From an uncultured Pedobacter sp. (GTDB taxonomy: Bacteria; Bacteroidota; Bacteroidia; Sphingobacteriales; Sphingobacteriaceae): a stretch of DNA of 64,000 nt. This document shows, piece by piece, positions 63,375 to 64,000 of this stretch (the first letter of the stretch is position 1; the number at the start of each line of letters is the position of its first letter). A model generated the notes under the pieces. It had not been told where the DNA came from, ran no database searches, and worked only from the letters and a program-made list of their open reading frames with translations. The stretch lies in contig NZ_CAMLIG010000015.1 of NCBI RefSeq assembly GCF_946480185.1, positions 1-64,000 of the forward strand, written 5' to 3'. The translations under genes and the position numbers were made by a program.

Positions 63375-64000
63375 TTACTTTAAGATTTGATGGTATAAAT
63401 CCAGGTATTTTTTAGCCGTTGTTTCGGCAGAGAATTTACTTTTTGCAATTTTAGAACAATTGGAGCGGTTGATTGTAGCTAGTTGTAAAACCGCTTCACT
63501 TGCTTCTGCAATATTGCTCACTAAAAATCCCGTGGTTCCATGGCCAATTAATTCCGGCATGGAACCGCGGTTAAATGCAATAACCGGCGTCCCGCACATC
63601 ATGGCTTCAGCTACGCTTAAACCAAAAGGTTCGTTAAAATTTATTGGATGTAATAAGGCTAAAGATTCGCCCATTAGTTTGTTTCTTTCTTCCAGTCCAG
63701 CATGCCCGATAAATTGAATGTCGTCATTTAAATGTGGCTGAACTTCTTTGTCAAAGTAATGTTGATCTTGGATAATACCAGCTATAACCAATTTTTTGTT
63801 GGTTTGCCTTGCGATAGCAATGGCTTCGGCAGTTCCTTTATCAGGATGAATTCTTCCGAAAAAGAGCAATTGATCTTTTGGATTAGTGTTTAAGGTAAAA
63901 TCAGCTGTGTTTAAACCGTTGTAAACCGTTGCTAAATAACTTAACTTTTTATGCCTATCTGAATTGCTGATAGATACATAAGAAGTATTTGCATTATATT
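63375..64000 (-). CDS. GT4-family glycosyltransferase (5' part outside window)
   Basis: The frame is open to the window end, so only about the last 208 residues are seen. The C-terminal Rossmann half of a GT-B enzyme is clear: LLFFGRIHPDKGTAEAIAIA, QFIGHAGLEERNKLMGESLA, then FNEPFGLSVAEAMMCGTPVIAFNRGSMPEL with the E-x7-E sugar-nucleotide motif, and the closing FSAETTAKKYLDLYHQIL. The sugar and acceptor are unknown. Stop codon 7 bp from the convergent GH130 gene. Confidence 0.9.
   Translation of the reverse strand, partial: YNANTSYVSISNSDRHKKLSYLATVYNGLNTADFTLNTNPKDQLLFFGRIHPDKGTAEAIAIARQTNKKLVIAGIIQDQHYFDKEVQPHLNDDIQFIGHAGLEERNKLMGESLALLHPINFNEPFGLSVAEAMMCGTPVIAFNRGSMPELIGHGTTGFLVSNIAEASEAVLQLATINRSNCSKIAKSKFSAETTAKKYLDLYHQILK

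Overview
The window comes from a Bacteroidota genome, most likely family Sphingobacteriaceae (Pedobacter-like); the genus is inferred from gene content and style only. Evidence includes SusC/SusD outer-membrane pairs, a hybrid two-component regulator, T9SS-type C-terminal tails, SprB repeats, a TamB/TamL pair whose TamA partner is a lipoprotein, lipoproteins with Bacteroidota-style signals, and promoters of the TTG-N19/20-TAnnTTTG type. Composition is AT-rich, with two clearly GC-richer patches. No rRNA, tRNA, CRISPR array, phage or transposase gene was seen.

Layout. 1-3594 is the 3' part of a giant surface adhesin (SprB repeats, cadherin-like domains, type B sorting tail). 3662-6769 holds peptidase T, a small beta-barrel protein, a YjbR-like protein and a rhomboid protease. 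6837-11807 is the rimP-nusA-infB operon, with a clear promoter, a leader hairpin and a terminator. After a 590 bp gap with REP-like hairpins and a candidate attenuator, 12344-19180 is a full assimilatory sulfate reduction cluster: sulfite reductase, a siroheme dehydrogenase-TSUP permease fusion, APS reductase, CysD and CysN. 19326-21179 holds an AAA/DUF4143 ATPase behind 32 bp iterons and a LysE-type exporter.

21411-46339 is one polysaccharide utilisation locus (PUL): GH29 fucosidase, two sulfatases and a GH2 enzyme on the minus strand, a carbohydrate-binding T9SS protein and a GH128-like T9SS enzyme, a hybrid two-component regulator, SusC and SusD, a secreted beta-helix protein, a third sulfatase and a GH128-like lipoprotein. 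The three sulfatases, the fucosidase and the GH2 enzyme point to a sulfated, fucose- and/or galactose-containing glycan. The exact substrate cannot be fixed from sequence. The two GH128-like enzymes share an N-terminal domain that looks like a beta/gamma-crystallin fold, which is the most novel architecture here.

46472-61646 is mostly housekeeping: a decayed gene remnant, TamL and TamB for outer-membrane assembly, a beta-barrel gene broken by a one-base frameshift, thioredoxin, an OmpH/Skp-like lipoprotein, guanine deaminase, a Gfo/Idh oxidoreductase, a DUF2945 protein, a TIG/Kelch-like lipoprotein, MtgA and the rpsF-rpsR-rplI operon. The right edge carries a GH130-family enzyme and the C-terminal part of a GT4 glycosyltransferase, which may form a second carbohydrate module continuing outside the window.
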